The translations under genes and the position numbers were made by a program. A DNA stretch of 64,000 bases from Sphagnum compactum (Eukaryota; Bryophyta; Sphagnopsida; Sphagnales). How positions within the stretch are numbered: position 1 is the first letter of the stretch; every line of letters begins with the position of its first letter. The stretch covers positions 9,827,495 to 9,891,494 of the forward strand of contig OZ234502.1 in assembly GCA_965153455.1 (NCBI GenBank). Reading direction: 5' to 3'. This document shows positions 38,402-50,020 of the stretch, piece after piece. The notes beneath the pieces were generated by a model. The model was not told the origin of the DNA. It searched no databases and saw nothing but the letters and a program-made list of their open reading frames with translations.

Positions 38402-41400
38402 AATTTCCAGTTGCAAACAAGGCATCACAAACACGCTGGCCCTGCCAATAGATAATATGTTGTACATCCACCTACTCTGTCCACACTCTGAACAACAAAA
38501 AAATCCGTTCCAATCTAAAGAGTCTAAACACTTTCACCAAAGAAACCAGTTCACCTAATGTGAAACCACTTCTAATAAGGTAAAACTTCCAAAAGTTGGA
38601 TCCAATGCGATAGTCCCCCTCGTGTGGGACAGGGCCCAATGAAATTAGAGGACCAACTGAAATGGACTATTCTACGTCACATTACTATTGATTGTGCTTT
38701 AAACAATTTTCTTTGCATAAATTCATGTAATTGGCATAAAAAAAGGTACTAAAAATTGATCATAATATAACATAATATATATGATATATGATATGTCCAT
38801 AAAGGCAAGACAATATCATTGATAACATTAATGTCGCAACAAGCATCATGTTGGTTAAGGGAAAAAAAAGGATTCAATCAAAAGCATGAAAAGATGCACA
38901 TTTCCTGTATTTTACCATAGTTATATCAAGGCAAGACATTCAAAACCTTGTCAACAAATTTTGTTGACATCATGACAATTGGTTTGAATTCTCTTTTGTG
39001 GTGGTCACAAGTTAGGGGCTCATTTCATTTTAGGCACACACCACACTTCATATAAGAATAGCTTTTCTAATGTCTCCTATATTAATATTCATCACATCCA
39101 ATAGTCAATCTCAATTGTCCCCCCTCCCCACCCATTCTAGTGAAAAATTGAACATAAATTCCTGGGGATATCATTTCTATTTTTTGGTTTTGTCCATAGG
39201 GAAGAGACTATGCTTCTGTGCAGGATTTGGACTTGGGGATAAAGTTTTTGCTCATTCATTGACCAATGTGGAGATGACAAATGTTCACAAAATGAAATTT
39301 TTCACATGGATGTAATTTTCCATGTTTGGGTCGATGTAACCTTAAGTACATTAGGAATACAAAGCGCCATGAAGAGTCGGTAGCAGCAATAGTAACATCT
39401 TCTTCCTCTTTCCAAGTTGGAAGCGAAAACAAGGGGCAAGGACTAAACCCTAGTAGTAGTGAAAAACCACCAAACTTTCTTTGTCAGATGATAACTAAGA
39501 GCATGCCTCTCAAAGCCAAAGAAAAGGAGGAAATCCACACAAATGATGATGATGTTCTTTTCCCTACCATAGCTTAGGTACCACACAAAACACGGAAAAA
39601 AGAGAATTTTCTTCCCTTATTGTGATCTTTCCTTTAGGTTTCAGCATCTTGATCTAGGGGCACACGATTTGTCGTTTTGGGTTTCCAAGAGGCAGGCTTG
39701 GTATATCTCTCTAACCTTGTTTTATGTAAGAAGACACAATAGAACCTACTTACAGCTCGCAAAACACATGGAGCTAGATGCAATACAAGAAGGTACTTGA
39801 TCAGTACTAGGGGTCAAAGATCTAGGACACGATGTACAATTTTATTTGTGAGCAAGACTTGAATGGGTGATCGTGTCATGGGGCCAACCCATCGCTACCC
39901 TCAATACTCCACGTGGGCTTTTGGTTGCATTGAGGTGGTATTCTTCACATTCGTTCAAATTGCAGTATCGGACTTTCAAGCCTTTGTTGTCTATAATCTC
40001 CTGAACCCACTCCTTGAGGATTTGTTGGGCTTCAAGCTGCAATCACTTCGATGGAACAAGGGGTTTCCTTCAAGAGACTTGTTTCATTACTTCATCCCTG
40101 ACTTGATTGATCTTACAAGAGGAAAAAAACTATGACCAATGTTCAATTAAGGACATGATGTTACCTACCAACATGGGCAAGAATTCAAGCAAAAGAAGCC
40201 AAAGGAAGTGACATCAGATCATCTGTTGAAAAGTTTATAAGAAATTAACACCAATCAGTTTCCTCTCCTAACCTTCCTATCTTTCTTTAATTTCCCCAAG
40301 GTACTTGAGATTGTAAAGTGACCCACCATATGTTGGTGGTGGTGTTGGAAACGTGAAAGTAGGGACACTAGGTTGGTTCAAAAGTTGGTCCATTGGGTGG
40401 GACCTCTGCATGAAATTGTGGATAGCAACTTGCTATTGGAAGGGACTCCCAACAAGATGCCCTACAGTTGTCATGGCAGAACAATGCAGAATGGCCAAGG
40501 CTCATGGCATGAACTTGAACTCTATAGAGCAACATCCATAAGGGATGACACTCAAACCTTGCCCTTGACCAACAGCAATAGTAACATTATTAATACTATT
40601 ATTGTCTATTCAATGAACTACAAGATTAAAGTAGCCACCAATTGCTTGATAAAAAGAAAGTCCTAAGTATAACACCATGTTTTGGGGACCAAGATCTACA
40701 TCCACAACAATCCACTATCCTTGAAGGTCTCACATTTGGAATCAAAATTATCTAATTTGAATAAGGTTAAGAACCCCTTGTCCATGTCCTTGTCAAGAAG
40801 AGGCACATTGCCTTATTGCTCACCTATCAGACCTACATCCTCACCTTGGTGTTGTGCCCTTGGTTTTCCAAAACAACAAATGAAGTAGCACATTTTCAAT
40901 ATTGAGTTTAAAAAAAAATGTAGCAGGAATTGTTGTGACCCTAAGTGACTTCTATATTCATTTTTCCAAAAAGGATAAACATCCAAACAAGATGTAAAAT
41001 GCCAAGATCTTGAGTACCCAATGTATATGCAACTTTTATATTGAATTTCGATCACATGATTCTATTGCAAGTTTTATAAAAGAAGCTCAACTTTAGTAGC
41101 AAACACTAAGAAAACATTTCATCAGAAGACAAACTCTTTCTACTTATAGATACCTATTGTGGCAGCAAGTTGACAGAATTGAAGTTAACATCTTGCTAAT
41201 CTTCAATGGCATGTTATCAAACAAATCCGTAAATGCAAAACTTCAAAGCTCTAGTGAACAATCAATGGCATCTAAGATTACTCGAATCACATTCCCCAGC
41301 AGAGCAAAAAGCTCAGGCAATCTTTCTGGTGGCAACTCTATAATGGTGATATCAACGTCTACTGCTTCTTCTGAAGTAACAAAGGAGGTTTGCCCAAATC

Positions 41401-41939
41401 AATAGTCATACACTTCTCTAACATGTTGATTGTTTACAAAATAACCATTTGTTTGATTCCAATCTTGAGTAACCTCGGTATGGATTAATTTGGGACCTAC
41501 AATCGATCTTTGATGGAAGAACATCTGCAGGAAGTCAGGTACTTATAGGGCATTACCAACAAAAAGGTAATTGCATTAAGAGGAGGAAGCCATCAGAAAT
41601 AGTGCAAAAACTCAAAGGGAGAAACAAAGAAAATGGTTGTAGCCACAATCATCAATAAACCCTAAAATGCCAAGGGGTAGTAGTAGTAATTTAATGCACT
41701 ATTAGTGGGCAAATCTTTGTCTTCTTTTTATGTGGAAACATTATGTGGTTTCATCTATCGCTGTATGACGTTGTCCTTGTTCCCAAACTGCAAATTGTTA
41801 ATCATAGTTACCAAATAGATGGACCTTACAAGAATTTTGGAATTTTTTTTTCTATTGTGTTTCTGATGTGGTCATGGGATGATCGATGTTTCCACATCAG
41901 CTCTAGTGAATGAGGTCTCTTTTTCTCACATCATTTTAT
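38402..41939. other. Spacer, no gene seen
   Basis: Moderately AT-rich. Frames of 60-97 aa on both strands show no domain. The stretches at 39,320-39,580 and 40,350-40,560 are GC-richer and could be old coding debris, but nothing is recognisable. Confidence 0.4.
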
Positions 41940-42301
41940 ATGATTGACCTTTTTTTACGTCTAGACGACAATAATAGAATCGGCCAGCCAGTAGAAGTAA
42001 AAGCTCGAAGTTCATCGACTGGGTACCCACAAACAAAGGACATTAAGTCTCAGAAATCTTGTGTCCCTTTTTGTCAAGACTCTTACCGACTTTGGTGCTT
42101 GAGAACTGGGACCATCCTTTGATGCCAAGAGGCATTAGCAAATTCTTTATTGAATAAGGGGGTATACCTTGGTCGGATGTAACATTCTGGAACTCAAAAT
42201 GGTAATCCTCCAGAATTGGATTTCACTACTCGATATATTCAATTACAAGAAATGGGATTTGAAGAAGGACTTATAACTCAGGTTCTTTGCGCTCATGGTT
42301 A
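41940..42301 (+). pseudogene. Possible exon-like fragments of an unidentified gene
   Basis: After a pyrimidine-rich tract ending in TTTTTTACGTCTAG the sequence reads as protein-like in more than one frame with stops. A later piece (about 42,196-42,301) reads PPELDFTTRYIQLQEMGFEE and ends at a GTTAGT donor-like motif. The LQEMGFEEGL word resembles the start of a UBA domain (MGF/Y motif), but the rest of such a domain is absent. Weak evidence; it may be gene debris carried by transposons. Confidence 0.25.
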
Positions 42302-42898
42302 GTTTTTATTCTCAATAAGGATGCTTGCCACCAGGAATTTTAGTAGGCTGGTATGAATTGAATGTGTCAAATTATTTTCTTAATCAAACTTTTGGCCAAG
42401 TCAAGGCTAGGAATTTTGTTTTGCATAAGTGAAGCTAATGGAGCAAGCTATGTAAGTCTTATGGGAGTGAAATTGTTGAATTTGATAAATAAAGAAAAAG
42501 TGGTGAAAAGGATGAAGCTTAATGAATTCAGCCTTTTAGTTGAACACAATGGGATGTGCATGCTTTTGGGGGTGGTGTGGGTGGGGGGGTTTTGCAAGGG
42601 TGCATGTTAATGATTCCATTTTGGTGCAATTCATATTGGATTTGCAAACAACACTATCAACAATAGCATTATGCTCCAACAATATTGAAATTGTCATTGA
42701 CATTTGGCAAGATGAAAATGAAAGTGAACTTCCCAATCATAGGGAGGAGGATTTTTTGCATAGGATGAATGGCCACATAATTCTCTTTATTAGAATGGCC
42801 TACAAAAAAAAGAATTATACTGATATGTCTTTTCTTTATTAAAAGTTTTTAAAGAACAAAAATCCATGTTCCATTACATATTAGACATAAAGTACAAT
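42302..42898. other. Left flank of the retrotransposon
   Basis: No gene recognised. A G-run lies near 42,570-42,590. The retroelement insertion site follows. Confidence 0.4.
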
Positions 42899-42903
42899 GT
42901 TGT

Positions 42904-44789
42904 TGACGCGCTCCCAAGTCCCTAGTTAGTCCCAAGATGGGGCTAACTTGCTCAAGTTGCGGAAAAGTGAGGGACTCGGGGCACGTTCCCAGCCTTCAGC
43001 ACTAAAAGGGGTAGAGGGGCGTGCTAAAGCCTCGGGATGGGACTAGGAAAAGTGACAAGCTTACTTACTCGAACCTGCATCAAAACCAACCAACAAGTTG
43101 GTTAGTTCACTTTCTGGAACACCCTTGGTGCTAGGACAAGCCACGGGCAACTCTGGACTAATAATTCGCCCACGGCACCTACATCCGAATGGCTTTTTGT
43201 CTCAGGACTCCCAAGGAGGAGTCTCGAAACTGTCCCAGTTTGGACTCTCGAGACTTTGGAAGCTTATAACTCCCAACTCAGACCTCTGATTGAGATGAAG
43301 ACTAAAGCAAACTTGTAGCTCTCCTCAAGAGCTTTCTAACGGTGTGTCGCACTTGACCTGCACACACTGGGATCGGGTCGATTCCTGACTTTTTAGTGTT
43401 CGGGAGTCAAATTGTCAGTTTGACTCCCGGCCTTTCTTTTGACCATAACTTGTGCTATAGATATTTGAATGGTTCATGCAAGGCCATTTTTGTCGCAACC
43501 CTAGCCTTTGGCTTGCGACCAAGGCAAGGGGGTTGTGAGGTTGCGGGCCTAGTAGTAGACCCGGGAGGCACATCACATGCTCCCGGGAGTGCAAGGAGTG
43601 CAAAGAGTCCAGAGAGTGTGAGGGAGTGAACCCTCACACTCCCAAGTGAACTCCCACGCTGGGAGTTGGTGAGAGTTGGAGTCCCGGAGGGACTCCCGAA
43701 ACTTCAGAGAGCGTTTTGAGGGGTCAAAACTCCATGGCTTGTTTCGCTCTTTATATCAATGGAAAGCTCTTGAAGTGTAGATGTCCAAAATGGGCTCGCA
43801 TTGCTCATTTGGACATCTGAAACACAAGTTATGGCCAAAAGAAGGCCCGGGAGTCGAATTCCCGGGAGTCGTCCAGTTTTGGCTCCCGACCACTAAAAGT
43901 CGGGAATCGACCCGATTTACTTAGCTGCAGAGGACGTGCGACATACCGTTGGAAAGGTCTCGACGAGATCTACAACTTTGCTTCAGACCGCATTGCGATC
44001 CGAGGTCTGCTCGCAAAGTTATGGGGCTCGAAAGTCGCGGGAGTCCCATTTGGCGCGATTTCGGGACTCCCACTCGGGAGTCCCGGGAAAAATAGCCATT
44101 TGGATGTAGCCTCCGTGGAGAGTCACAGTGTATACTATAAGGGGGAAGTGGTTGGCTTCCCCAAGGGGGAAGGTGCTGGCTTCCCCACCAAAGGGAGTGA
44201 GGTGGTGGCTTACTCCCGAGCCCGGAGTGTGTGTGTGTTCAAAGTGAGTCCGAGTTCACCCGTGGCTTGTCCCAACACCAAAAGGATTCAACATGAGTCC
44301 CAAGGGGGAAGGTGATGGCTTCCCCAAGTCCGGGCCGAGGTGAATCAAGTGAGTCTAAGGTTGCCCGTGGCTCTTCCTAGCACCAAAGGTGCTTCAACTA
44401 TGCACTAACCACTTAATGAGGGTTTCGTGCAAGGCCGTGTGAGTGAGTCAAGCTTGTCCACTCTTCCTAGTCTTTCCTGGGGCTTCTAGCACACCCCCCC
44501 TCACCCCTTTCTAGTGCTAGAAGTCGGGATCGTGCCCCAGGTTCAAACCGCTTCCGCATTGCCGCATACTTGGACCCTCGAGTGGGTCCACAAGGAACTT
44601 GGGAGCGCATCAATTTTCAACATCTACACTTCAATACCTTTCCAATGATATAAAGAACACCTCAATGCAAGGTGTTTTGACCCCTGCAATCAAGCTCTGA
44701 GTTTTTGAGAGTCCCAGAAGACTCCAAGTTCCCACTTTTGGGAGTGTGAGTTTCAATCCTCACACTTGTTTCAAAGTGGGGTTGTGACA
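42904..44789 (-). repeat. 3' LTR (759 bp plus a nested insertion)
   Basis: It shares both ends with the right LTR (TGACGCGCTCCC...GGTTGTGACA) but is 1,886 bp long because a 1,122-bp solo LTR and its 5-bp duplication interrupt it. Without them it is about 759 bp. Differences from the right LTR near the ends are mainly C/T and A/G transitions. Confidence 0.92.
43491..44612 (+). mobile_element. Nested solo LTR of a related family, opposite orientation
   Basis: Starts TGTCGCAACCC and ends GGGAGCGCATCA, matching the transcribed ends of the host LTR but pointing the other way. It is flanked by ATTTT on both sides (43,486-43,490 and 44,613-44,617), a perfect 5-bp target duplication. No internal region or second LTR is present, so it is a product of LTR-LTR recombination. 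The inside has GGGAGTCCCGGG-type words and repeated AAGGGGGAAGGTG/GGCTTCCCCA units. Confidence 0.9.
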
Positions 44790-44801
44790 CTCTCCCCCAC
44801 T
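44790..44801 (-). other. Polypurine tract next to the 3' LTR
   Basis: As transcribed, AGTGGGGGAGAG abuts the LTR start TGTCACAACC. This is the expected plus-strand primer site. Confidence 0.85.
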
Positions 44802-45549
44802 AGAAGAAAAAGTCAATGTCCTCATTGACACTTAGAATTTTCTCTCACAATTGCAATTGCTTTCTTTTGGATCCTTGGCCATCTTTTGCCGACTTTTGCG
44901 ACTTGGACCTTGTCTCAAGCTAACTTAGGCGTCCCCAAGTTTCCAACACTTTCTTGACAAGTCCAAGAGGGTCTCCTGAAAAGCCCTCTCCCAATGCTTC
45001 GTCAAAAGAGGACTAAATTAATCTAATTTTACGAAGCCCCTCATTTGGGAGGAATTTTTCCATTCTTCCCCTCATGAGGAACTCAAGTCAAGTCTACTCT
45101 TGACCTAAGCTACTTGACATGACTCCTTTCTCAATCTTGCGCCTTGGTCACAACAACTAAGCCTTAACTAAAAGGTTTGCTTATCAAGGTACGAGAAGCA
45201 ACATTTGGGTTTTGCCAAAACCCAAGTCCCAAATTACACGATTAAAGTACGCGAGCGGGGTCATGACTTCCCGTGTTGGCCGCCACTAGCAACCAACCCT
45301 TTGGGATGCACTTAAAGCATGTGCACGTCCCCGCAAGCTCACCTTATTTGCCTCCTCTTTTGGGGCCAAGTTTCCTTAACCCCAAAGTAGGAGTCCAATT
45401 TTGATTTGGGCCTACGCAAGATAGTTCCATTTGTCCAATGCCATTTGACAACCCTATTTGCACTTATACAAAATTCTCGTGATACAATTACTTGGAAGTT
45501 TTTAGCTTTTATTTCACTTGCAACTTGATGTGGTACATTTTATGTAACA

Positions 45550-45561
45550 CTCTGCCCCACT
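45550..45561 (-). other. Second polypurine-like tract followed by an LTR-like start
   Basis: AGTGGGGCAGAG followed by TGTTACA, one base different from the functional tract and with the same spacing to a TGT(C/T)ACA word, 760 bp upstream of the real 3' LTR. The 760 bp between (44,790-45,549) is non-coding and does not match the element's LTR. It may be an extra internal plus-strand primer site or a relic of an older 3' end. Confidence 0.55.
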
Positions 45562-45582
45562 AAAAGAAAGGTGATGTCCTCA

Positions 45583-45729
45583 TCACGTTCTACGTCTCTT
45601 TTTTGCCGGTCTAGTGTGGAATTCTTCTATGGCTTCTTGGGCATGTTCCATATCGGATTCAGTCACCCAAGAAGCCTCTATTGCATGGTATCCTTTCCAC
45701 TTAACTAAGTATTCTCGCTCTCGTCTTCT
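45583..45729 (-). pseudogene. Chromodomain cut off by a premature stop
   Basis: In the same frame as the integrase, directly after the TGA, about 48 codons read as a chromodomain: the core YLVKWKGY, an aromatic W about ten residues later, and an acidic helix with EEF. Chromodomains at the integrase C-terminus define chromoviruses and steer integration towards marked chromatin. The stop lies where an Arg codon is likely (CGA to TGA is a common methyl-CpG change); this is inference. Confidence 0.8.
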
Positions 45730-46773
45730 TCATTGCCTTGACTTGAGCACGGCCTCCACCTCAAACTCTGGTTCATTATGAACCAAATCAGGTGGGGGCC
45801 TTGAGTTCTGCTCTCGATTAGGCCTTGAGGCATCGCGGGAGACCGGCTTCAAAAGAGAAACATGAAATGTGGGATAAACTCTAAGATTTTCCGGTAGTTC
45901 TAACTTATAAGTGTCGGAAAGTTTCTTTTCCAACACTTTGAATGGGCCCGCATATGGGCCCAAGAACTTATGACTTAAACCTTCTGGCAACCGGAAGTTC
46001 TTGATGTTCAACCACACTTCGTCCCCTTCTTGAAACTTCACCTCTCGTCGGGACTTGTCCGCAAAATCCTTGTACCTCTTGTGCGCCTTTTCCAAGTTGG
46101 CCTTAGCCACCTCCCACAAGCGCCGCCTTTCTTCATCAAGTTGTGTGACCATTGGCACTTCCTCACTTGCATCACTCAGGGGTTGTCCTTGTGCTGCCCA
46201 AGTCATGGGCACAATTGGTGACTTGCCTGTCACCATTTGAAATGGGGTGGACCCAGTTGTGGAATGTTTCAAGTTGTTGTAACAAAACTCGGCTAACTCC
46301 AAATGGTCCACCCAGTTTTGTTGGTCAGCCGCCACATAATTCTTTAAGAATTGTTGGATCACCAAGTTGACTCTCTCGATTTGTCCATCGGTTTGGGGGC
46401 GGAACGAAGTGCTCATCTTGAGTTCCAACCCCATACGCTTCCACAAGGCTCGCCAAAACTTGCTTGTGAACTTCGGGTCTCGATCCGAAACTATGTCCTT
46501 TGGGAGCCCATGGTGCTTGAAGACATATGTGAAGAACAACCTACCTATCTCTTGGGCCGTGGCCTCATCCTTTGTGGGAATGAAGTGTGCCATATTGCTA
46601 AATCGATCCACCACCACCATGATGGCATCAAATCCCCTTGATGGGGGCAAGCTTACCATGAAATCCATGGACACACTTTCCCACAGCCCTTCGAGAATTG
46701 GCAAAGGTTGCAACAAACCCGCTTGCTTCTTGTTGAGAGTTTGGTTTTGTTGGCAAGTTAAACAAGTCTTCAC
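45730..46773 (-). CDS. Retrotransposon integrase (broken; 347 codons to an in-frame stop)
   Basis: The frame begins at a GTG inside the integrase zinc-finger region, so this is a fragment of pol and not a separate gene. Only the CLTC half of the HHCC finger remains. The catalytic core is intact: D37, D97 and E133 give D-X59-D-X35-E spacing. The C-terminal GPF/Y-type region (FLGPYAGPFKV) and HVSLLK follow. The upstream HH half is missing: the preceding ORF stops within a few codons of it and the frame changes by one. A TGA at 45,730-45,732 ends translation just before the chromodomain. Confidence 0.9.
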   Translation of the reverse strand: MKTCLTCQQNQTLNKKQAGLLQPLPILEGLWESVSMDFMVSLPPSRGFDAIMVVVDRFSNMAHFIPTKDEATAQEIGRLFFTYVFKHHGLPKDIVSDRDPKFTSKFWRALWKRMGLELKMSTSFRPQTDGQIERVNLVIQQFLKNYVAADQQNWVDHLELAEFCYNNLKHSTTGSTPFQMVTGKSPIVPMTWAAQGQPLSDASEEVPMVTQLDEERRRLWEVAKANLEKAHKRYKDFADKSRREVKFQEGDEVWLNIKNFRLPEGLSHKFLGPYAGPFKVLEKKLSDTYKLELPENLRVYPTFHVSLLKPVSRDASRPNREQNSRPPPDLVHNEPEFEVEAVLKSRQ

Positions 46774-46786
46774 ATACTCCTCCGCA

Positions 46787-48787
46787 CTATCCTTCCTTCA
46801 AGATGGTGTCCCTCATCTTCCCTTCTGGCACATAGAGTCGATTTTGTTTGTACCACAATAATCCATTTCGCAAATGGAAGTGGGACTTGGCTCCATTTTG
46901 AATGTTTTGCCTCACCTCTTTGGCAAATGCATCCCGGCGGCTTGCTAATCGAACTTCCTTTTGAAGATCCGTCTCTCCCACATACACCACTCTAAGTTGG
47001 TGTTTTCGGCTCAATGCATCGGGCACTATGTTCTCCTTTCCGGGCTTGTGCCGGATGTCCACATTGAACAATGCCAATGTGTCTTGCCATCTCACTTGTT
47101 TTGATGACAATTTGAGTTGAGTGGCAAAGTACTTCAAGGTCACATTCTCGGTCCAAACCACTACATCCTTGGAGCCTATATAATGGCCCCAAGTTTTGAG
47201 ACAATGTATGACCCCCCACATTTCCTTCTCGTGTGTTGGCCACCTTTGCTCCGTCTCACTCAACTTCTTGCTTTCAAATGCCACCGGTCTTCCTTCTTGC
47301 ACTAGGATTCCTCCAGTTGCAAAGTCAGAGGCATCAGAATGGATCTCAAAATCTTTGTCAAAGTTGGGCAACTTCAACATCGGCGCCTTCACCAAAATGC
47401 CTTTCAAGGTCTCAAAGGCTTCGTTGCATGCTTCTTCCCATTCATAGGTGACGGCGGACTTCTTCAAGAGGTTTGTCAAGGGTGCGGCTATTTTCAGAAA
47501 ATTCTTGATGAACTTGCGATAATAGGATGCCAATCCTAAGAAGGATTTCAAGGCCGAAACCGACTTAGGCGGTTCCCAATCCAAAATGGCCTTGACCTTG
47601 TGATCATCCATCTTCAAACCTTCTTGAGTTATCCTATGTCCAAGGAAATCTACTTCCGTCACCCTGAATTCGCACTTCTCAAGCTTGGCATACAACTTGT
47701 TTTCCCTTAGCCTTTGGAACACCTTGCGGAGGTGCTCCTCATGCTCTTCCAAGGAGCCATTATAGATCAAACTGTCGTCTATGTAGACGACCACAACGTC
47801 ATCAAGCCATTCCCGAAAAATGTCATTCATGAGAGTGCAAAATGTGGTGGGTGCATTGGTGAGCCCAAAGGGCATCACCAAAAACTCATATGAGCCATAC
47901 CTTGTGCGACAAGCAGTCTTTTCTTCGTCCCCTTCCGCAATCCGAATTTGGTAATACCCCGAACGTAAGTCAATCCTACTAAACACTTTAGCTCCTGAGA
48001 GACGATCAAATAGATCATCGATTCGAGGTAAAGGATACCAGTTTTTCACCGTTGCCTTGTTGAGGGCTCTATAATCCACACACATCCTCAACGTCCCATC
48101 CTTCTTGTGAACAAAAAGGATAGGTGCCCCATATGGTGATTTACTTGGTTTGATATAACCTTTTGCGAAGAGTTCTTCAAGCTGAACCTTAAGCTCTTTC
48201 AACTCTTCATGGCTCATTCGATATGGGGCCTTGGCGGGAGGTGCCACTTCCGGCATCACTTCAATCGTATGATCAACTCGTCTTCTCGGGGGCAGGTCTT
48301 TAGGCAACTCTTCGGGCATCACATCTGGGAACTCTTCCAAAACTCGCTTTATGCACTTGGAGGAAGTCACCAACTTGGTGGCTTCCTTGGGCTCAAACTC
48401 GTCCAACACCCGCATAACACACACCATGCCATAACCTCCCATGCATTCTCTTTCCCAGGCTTTTCCTAACATAAAGTGGATGGTTGGTCCACCCACACAA
48501 GGCAATTTGTGTGCCTTCACCCGCACAATCCCACTTTTTGATGGGATTCTAACTAGCCTATTGTGCCCTTCTATGAGCACATTATTTTGGGTGATGAACT
48601 CCATTCCCAAAATGCAGTCCATTCCACCCAAGGTGGAAACCAGCAAGTCCACCTTTCCTCTCCAATTTCCTAGTTGGAAAGGCACTTCTTTTGCTTGTAA
48701 TGTAGTTGGGATGGGGAACCCCATCCGCGAAGTGCACCTCAATGGGTGCCTTGAGCTCCTCCAAGTGGAGCTCCATCCTTTCGGCAC
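46787..48787 (-). CDS. Retrotransposon pol: protease end, reverse transcriptase, RNase H (666 aa)
   Basis: The first 20-30 residues are out-of-frame gag-side sequence; real similarity starts at the protease C-terminal half (about 31-65). Reverse transcriptase spans about 185-390, with the catalytic Asp in [11 protein letters not shown] and the YIDD box at 335-338. RNase H starts near residue 478 ([11 protein letters not shown]), with a family-typical RHKPGKEN and DALSR ending near 590. At 547 the usual Asp of the T-D-N/H motif is Glu (WTEN), which may weaken RNase H. The frame ends at a TAG next to a deletion in the integrase zinc finger. Confidence 0.9.
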   Translation of the reverse strand: MPKGWSSTWRSSRHPLRCTSRMGFPIPTTLQAKEVPFQLGNWRGKVDLLVSTLGGMDCILGMEFITQNNVLIEGHNRLVRIPSKSGIVRVKAHKLPCVGGPTIHFMLGKAWERECMGGYGMVCVMRVLDEFEPKEATKLVTSSKCIKRVLEEFPDVMPEELPKDLPPRRRVDHTIEVMPEVAPPAKAPYRMSHEELKELKVQLEELFAKGYIKPSKSPYGAPILFVHKKDGTLRMCVDYRALNKATVKNWYPLPRIDDLFDRLSGAKVFSRIDLRSGYYQIRIAEGDEEKTACRTRYGSYEFLVMPFGLTNAPTTFCTLMNDIFREWLDDVVVVYIDDSLIYNGSLEEHEEHLRKVFQRLRENKLYAKLEKCEFRVTEVDFLGHRITQEGLKMDDHKVKAILDWEPPKSVSALKSFLGLASYYRKFIKNFLKIAAPLTNLLKKSAVTYEWEEACNEAFETLKGILVKAPMLKLPNFDKDFEIHSDASDFATGGILVQEGRPVAFESKKLSETEQRWPTHEKEMWGVIHCLKTWGHYIGSKDVVVWTENVTLKYFATQLKLSSKQVRWQDTLALFNVDIRHKPGKENIVPDALSRKHQLRVVYVGETDLQKEVRLASRRDAFAKEVRQNIQNGAKSHFHLRNGLLWYKQNRLYVPEGKMRDTILKEG

Positions 48788-49970
48788 TTTCTTGGGTTAT
48801 GAAGTTGTGAGAAGCCCCTGTGTCCAAAAGACATAACACATCCTGCTTAACAATCTTCCCCTTCAAGAAGATAAGTCGATTGCATTTAGGTTGGGCTAGG
48901 TTGGCATTGAGGGCAATTACCTTAGAGCCCCCATTCCCCATTTTGGACTTGGGACAATCTTTGGAGTAATGTCGCACTTCGTTGCAATTGAAACATGCTC
49001 CTTTGGGTTTCACTCCAAAATCTCCTTTTTGTTGGCTCGATTTAAAAGGAGCCCCTTTCTTCACAAAGTTCCCCTTGGGTTTGAACCCCGAGCCTTGGAA
49101 TTGTTTGGGCTTATCCTTTGTTGGGCTTCCGTGCCCTCGGTTCCATTCTCCCTCATGCCTTGGCTTCTTGAGAAGGAATTTATTGTCCTTCTTAAACCCG
49201 GATTTTTCGCTCCGCCCCACATCCAAGAAGCCTTCCACTTTCGTGATGGCTTCGGATAATGAGGAGGGCCAATTCTCCTCAAGCTTTCGCTTGGCCCAAG
49301 TTGGAAGCCCCATCACAAATTGGCACACACGGTCTAGCTCATGCATGTGCCGGATCTCAAGCATGAGTTTGGAATAAGCCCTCACATATTGCCTCAAGTT
49401 CTCATTTGTGGCATTCACAAGGTTGCGGAGTTTGCACCTTGAAATGTAGTCGGAATTCCTTGGAACAAATTCTGATTCGATGCGTTCCTTAAAGAACTCC
49501 CAAGTGTAGCCATGGTTTTTCCCTTCCTCTTGTCTCACTGTCCTCCACCATGTGGCGACATAGCCTTTCAAATAGGATTGGGCAAGATCCACAGCTGAAT
49601 GTCGTCCAACCTTGGCGGCATGTATGTAATCGTCCATTTCAACAAGCCAAGCATCTACAACCTTTCGGTCGCGGGCACTGTCGAAGTTCCCGGGCTTGGC
49701 CAGTTGAAACCTTTCATTTTTGGAGGTCCCCATTTTGAGGGCCGCCACCAACTCACCGAAGTCGGGCCTATTCATTTTGAGGAGGACTTCCAATTGTTCC
49801 GGGGTGAATAGGACCGAGCTCTGTTGCTCCTCTTCACTTTCGGGCTCATCTTGGTCCTCCCGGGTTCTTGGTTCCTCCTCCTCAATTGATTCCGACGGGA
49901 CTACAAGGTCTTTGACGAGTTCTTCCAACATAGTTTCTTGAGCTTGCTTACGGTTCTTCTTGGGTGCCAT
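48582..49970 (-). CDS. Retrotransposon gag with zinc knuckle and protease start (462 aa)
   Basis: Begins only about 36 nt inside the primer site, with an acidic N-terminus. A retrotransposon gag domain spans about residues 105-250. A CCHC zinc knuckle of the form C-X2-C-X4-H-X4-C lies at 326-339 in a Lys/Gly-rich tail. The aspartic protease active-site DTGAS is at 383-387. The frame is lost inside the protease, and the same protein continues in the overlapping frame of the next ORF, so the last 45 or so residues are probably out-of-frame. The true shift point lies near the G/C runs at about 48,716-48,725. Confidence 0.88.
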   Translation of the reverse strand: MAPKKNRKQAQETMLEELVKDLVVPSESIEEEEPRTREDQDEPESEEEQQSSVLFTPEQLEVLLKMNRPDFGELVAALKMGTSKNERFQLAKPGNFDSARDRKVVDAWLVEMDDYIHAAKVGRHSAVDLAQSYLKGYVATWWRTVRQEEGKNHGYTWEFFKERIESEFVPRNSDYISRCKLRNLVNATNENLRQYVRAYSKLMLEIRHMHELDRVCQFVMGLPTWAKRKLEENWPSSLSEAITKVEGFLDVGRSEKSGFKKDNKFLLKKPRHEGEWNRGHGSPTKDKPKQFQGSGFKPKGNFVKKGAPFKSSQQKGDFGVKPKGACFNCNEVRHYSKDCPKSKMGNGGSKVIALNANLAQPKCNRLIFLKGKIVKQDVLCLLDTGASHNFITQESAERMELHLEELKAPIEVHFADGVPHPNYITSKRSAFPTRKLERKGGLAGFHLGWNGLHFGNGVHHPK

Positions 49971-50006
49971 CCGAAATTCCCAAGAAGTGAATCCAGCTCA
50001 CCTTAA

Positions 50007-50018
50007 GCTCTAATACCA
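50007..50018 (-). other. Primer binding site, initiator tRNA-Met type
   Basis: Two bases inside the 5' LTR, the minus strand reads TGGTATTAGAGC. This is one mismatch from TGGTATCAGAGC, the site complementary to plant initiator tRNA-Met used by most plant LTR elements. Confidence 0.85.
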
Positions 50019-50020
50019 AG

